A stretch of 21,715 nucleotides of DNA from Conidiobolus incongruus B7586 (lineage: Eukaryota > Entomophthoromycota > Entomophthoromycetes > Entomophthorales > Conidiobolaceae). The notes beneath the pieces were generated by a model. The model ran no database searches, had not been told where the DNA came from, and saw only the letters and a program-made list of their open reading frames with translations. A program made the translations under genes and the position numbers. Location of the stretch: positions 1 through 21,715 of the forward strand of contig JNEM01016110.1 in NCBI GenBank assembly GCA_000697335.1, written 5' to 3'. This document shows, one piece after another, positions 20,508 through 21,715 of this stretch (position 1 is its first letter; the number at the start of each line of letters is the position of its first letter).

Positions 20508-21079
20508 TATATATATATAAAATTTGAAACTATTTATTTTTTTATTTGTTTTGTATATATTTTTTTATTTGAAATTAATAATATATTTGAAAAATCAGAA
20601 TTTAAAAATTTCCCATTTCTTCAATTCCATGGTAATATTTTTCTAATATTATTGTTTTTAATATTAATATAATCAATATATATAATAACTCATTAATATA
20701 AAATATACTATCAATTATTTTAAAATCCTTATTTTTATGTTTTTTAATATTAACTTTAATAATTAAATAATAATTACCTAAGATTTATTTAACTTGTATA
20801 ACTTTTTAGAATTTTTTGTTATTTAATGAGATTATTATTAAATTTACTTTTATTAGCTTTTTATATTTATTATAATAACAGAGATAATTTAAATTTCTAT
20901 TTAAGAAATCTAATAAATTATTTTATTTACTTAATAATTATCTTATAATAAATAAATACTCTTATATAATTTTTATCTATTTTATTAATTTTTTCAATAG
21001 ATGTTTTTGTGAGTTAAAATAAATTAGGAACTTATAATAACTTAAGTATAAAAATAATAGATAAATAAGGTAAAAGCTA
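20508..21079 (-). other. end of RNase H / linker part of chromovirus II, right of Tc1
   Basis: Very AT-rich. The stretch next to RNase H should be the post-RNase H connection region of element II; nothing else is recognised. A slightly GC-richer patch near 20605-20635 has no coding frame. Confidence 0.45.
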
Positions 21080-21715
21080 AGTTTCTTAATTATTTCAACT
21101 ATAGTAAGTGTTCTTTATTTATATATTTTGTAGTTTATCTTAGTTAAACTTATCTTTTTACATTAAAATATAATAAGCCTTAAATTTAGTTTTTTAAGGA
21201 TAAAATATATATCTTTATTTTTTTTAAAATATTATTAATTGAAATCTTTATGAAATTTTTATAATTATTAGTTTATATTATCCACTTACTTAATTTATAT
21301 GATAAGATATTTAAAAATAATATAACTCAATAGTTAAGATCAAAAAAACAATATTAAGGTATTAAAAACTTTATAAATTAATATATAAAAATCAAAAGTT
21401 TGTTTAGGACTTTATTTAAAAAAATATATTTCTTTAATAAATTAAATATAAAACTTATTATTCTATCAAACTCAAGGATAAAATCTTTAAAGTTAATAAT
21501 AAACCTTAGAAAAACCATAACTTTATACTTATTTAAAGATATTAATATATTATATAATTTTTAAAATCTATTAAAATTAATTAAAAGATTATTTTTAATC
21601 ATAATATAAATATAAAATAATATAATAAATACCACAAAAATATATTTAAGAATATTAACTAATAGCTTTTATTAATCTAATACCTTTAAAATTTTTCTAA
21701 TATAAAAAATATATT

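Larger units (their letters stand above)
16430..21715 (-). mobile_element. fossil Ty3/gypsy chromovirus (element II), minus strand, truncated by the window edge and split by two DNA transposons
   Basis: On the minus strand, traces run from right to left: end of reverse transcriptase about 21480-21715, RNase H about 21080-21400, integrase zinc-binding and core region about 17100-17640, and a chromodomain (YYIDKILNNKHKYNK block) about 16500-16620. This is the same domain order as element I but the sequences differ clearly, so it is another family. Between RNase H and integrase, normally a few hundred bases apart, lie mariner copy B and the Tc1 element. The reading frame is broken very many times. 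LTRs were not identified; the 5' end is outside the window. It is older than the Tc1 insertion and probably older than element I. Confidence 0.82.

Noticed and set aside
2615-21715. tRNA or rRNA genes
   Set aside because: No B-box-like GGTTCGAATCC or conserved rRNA segment was seen on either strand; a covariance search would settle it.

Overview
The window looks like a piece of a eukaryotic nuclear genome, most likely a fungus. One compact host gene with a short 60-bp GT-AG intron sits at the left edge. The other 19 kb are very AT-rich and hold no intact gene. The presence of chromodomain Ty3/gypsy elements, Tc1 and mariner transposons, and a strong bias to G:C-to-A:T mutation in the repeats resembles the methylated or RIP-affected AT-rich blocks of fungal genomes. 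The exact lineage cannot be told from this sequence. The genetic code appears standard: 851 codons of the host gene contain no in-frame TAA, TAG or TGA.

Layout. (1) 1-2614, minus strand: the first 851 residues of a P5-type (P5B-like) cation or polyamine transporting ATPase. Its C-terminal third lies beyond the left edge. It has an unusual cysteine-rich N-terminal region. (2) 2615-7135: AT-rich intergenic DNA with its probable promoter and one better-GC island (about 3942-4260) that may be a dead gene fragment. (3) About 7136-8245, minus: a mariner-type transposase relic (copy A). (4) Just after it, near 8250, the composition turns to extreme AT and CpG disappears. No CG dinucleotide was seen by eye from about 8050 to 16691. 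(5) 9037-9395: a 359-bp MITE flanked by TA, which is an exact internal-deletion derivative of the Tc1 element found further right. (6) 9759-16183, plus: a fossil Ty3/gypsy chromovirus with two LTRs and 5-bp target duplications, holding an inverted solo LTR of its own family (14778-15125, also with 5-bp duplications). (7) About 16430-21715, minus: a second, even more decayed chromovirus, cut off by the right edge. It is interrupted by a second mariner copy (B, about 17790-18820) and a Tc1 element (18933-20505).

The picture is a heterochromatin-like graveyard of nested insertions next to one active-looking gene. The Tc1 element is the best preserved: its 338-codon transposase keeps one frame from end to end and is killed only by changes that fit G:C-to-A:T transitions, including the catalytic glutamate. 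No new defence or metabolic system was recognised. The most informative signals concern the mutation process and the autonomous/MITE pairing.
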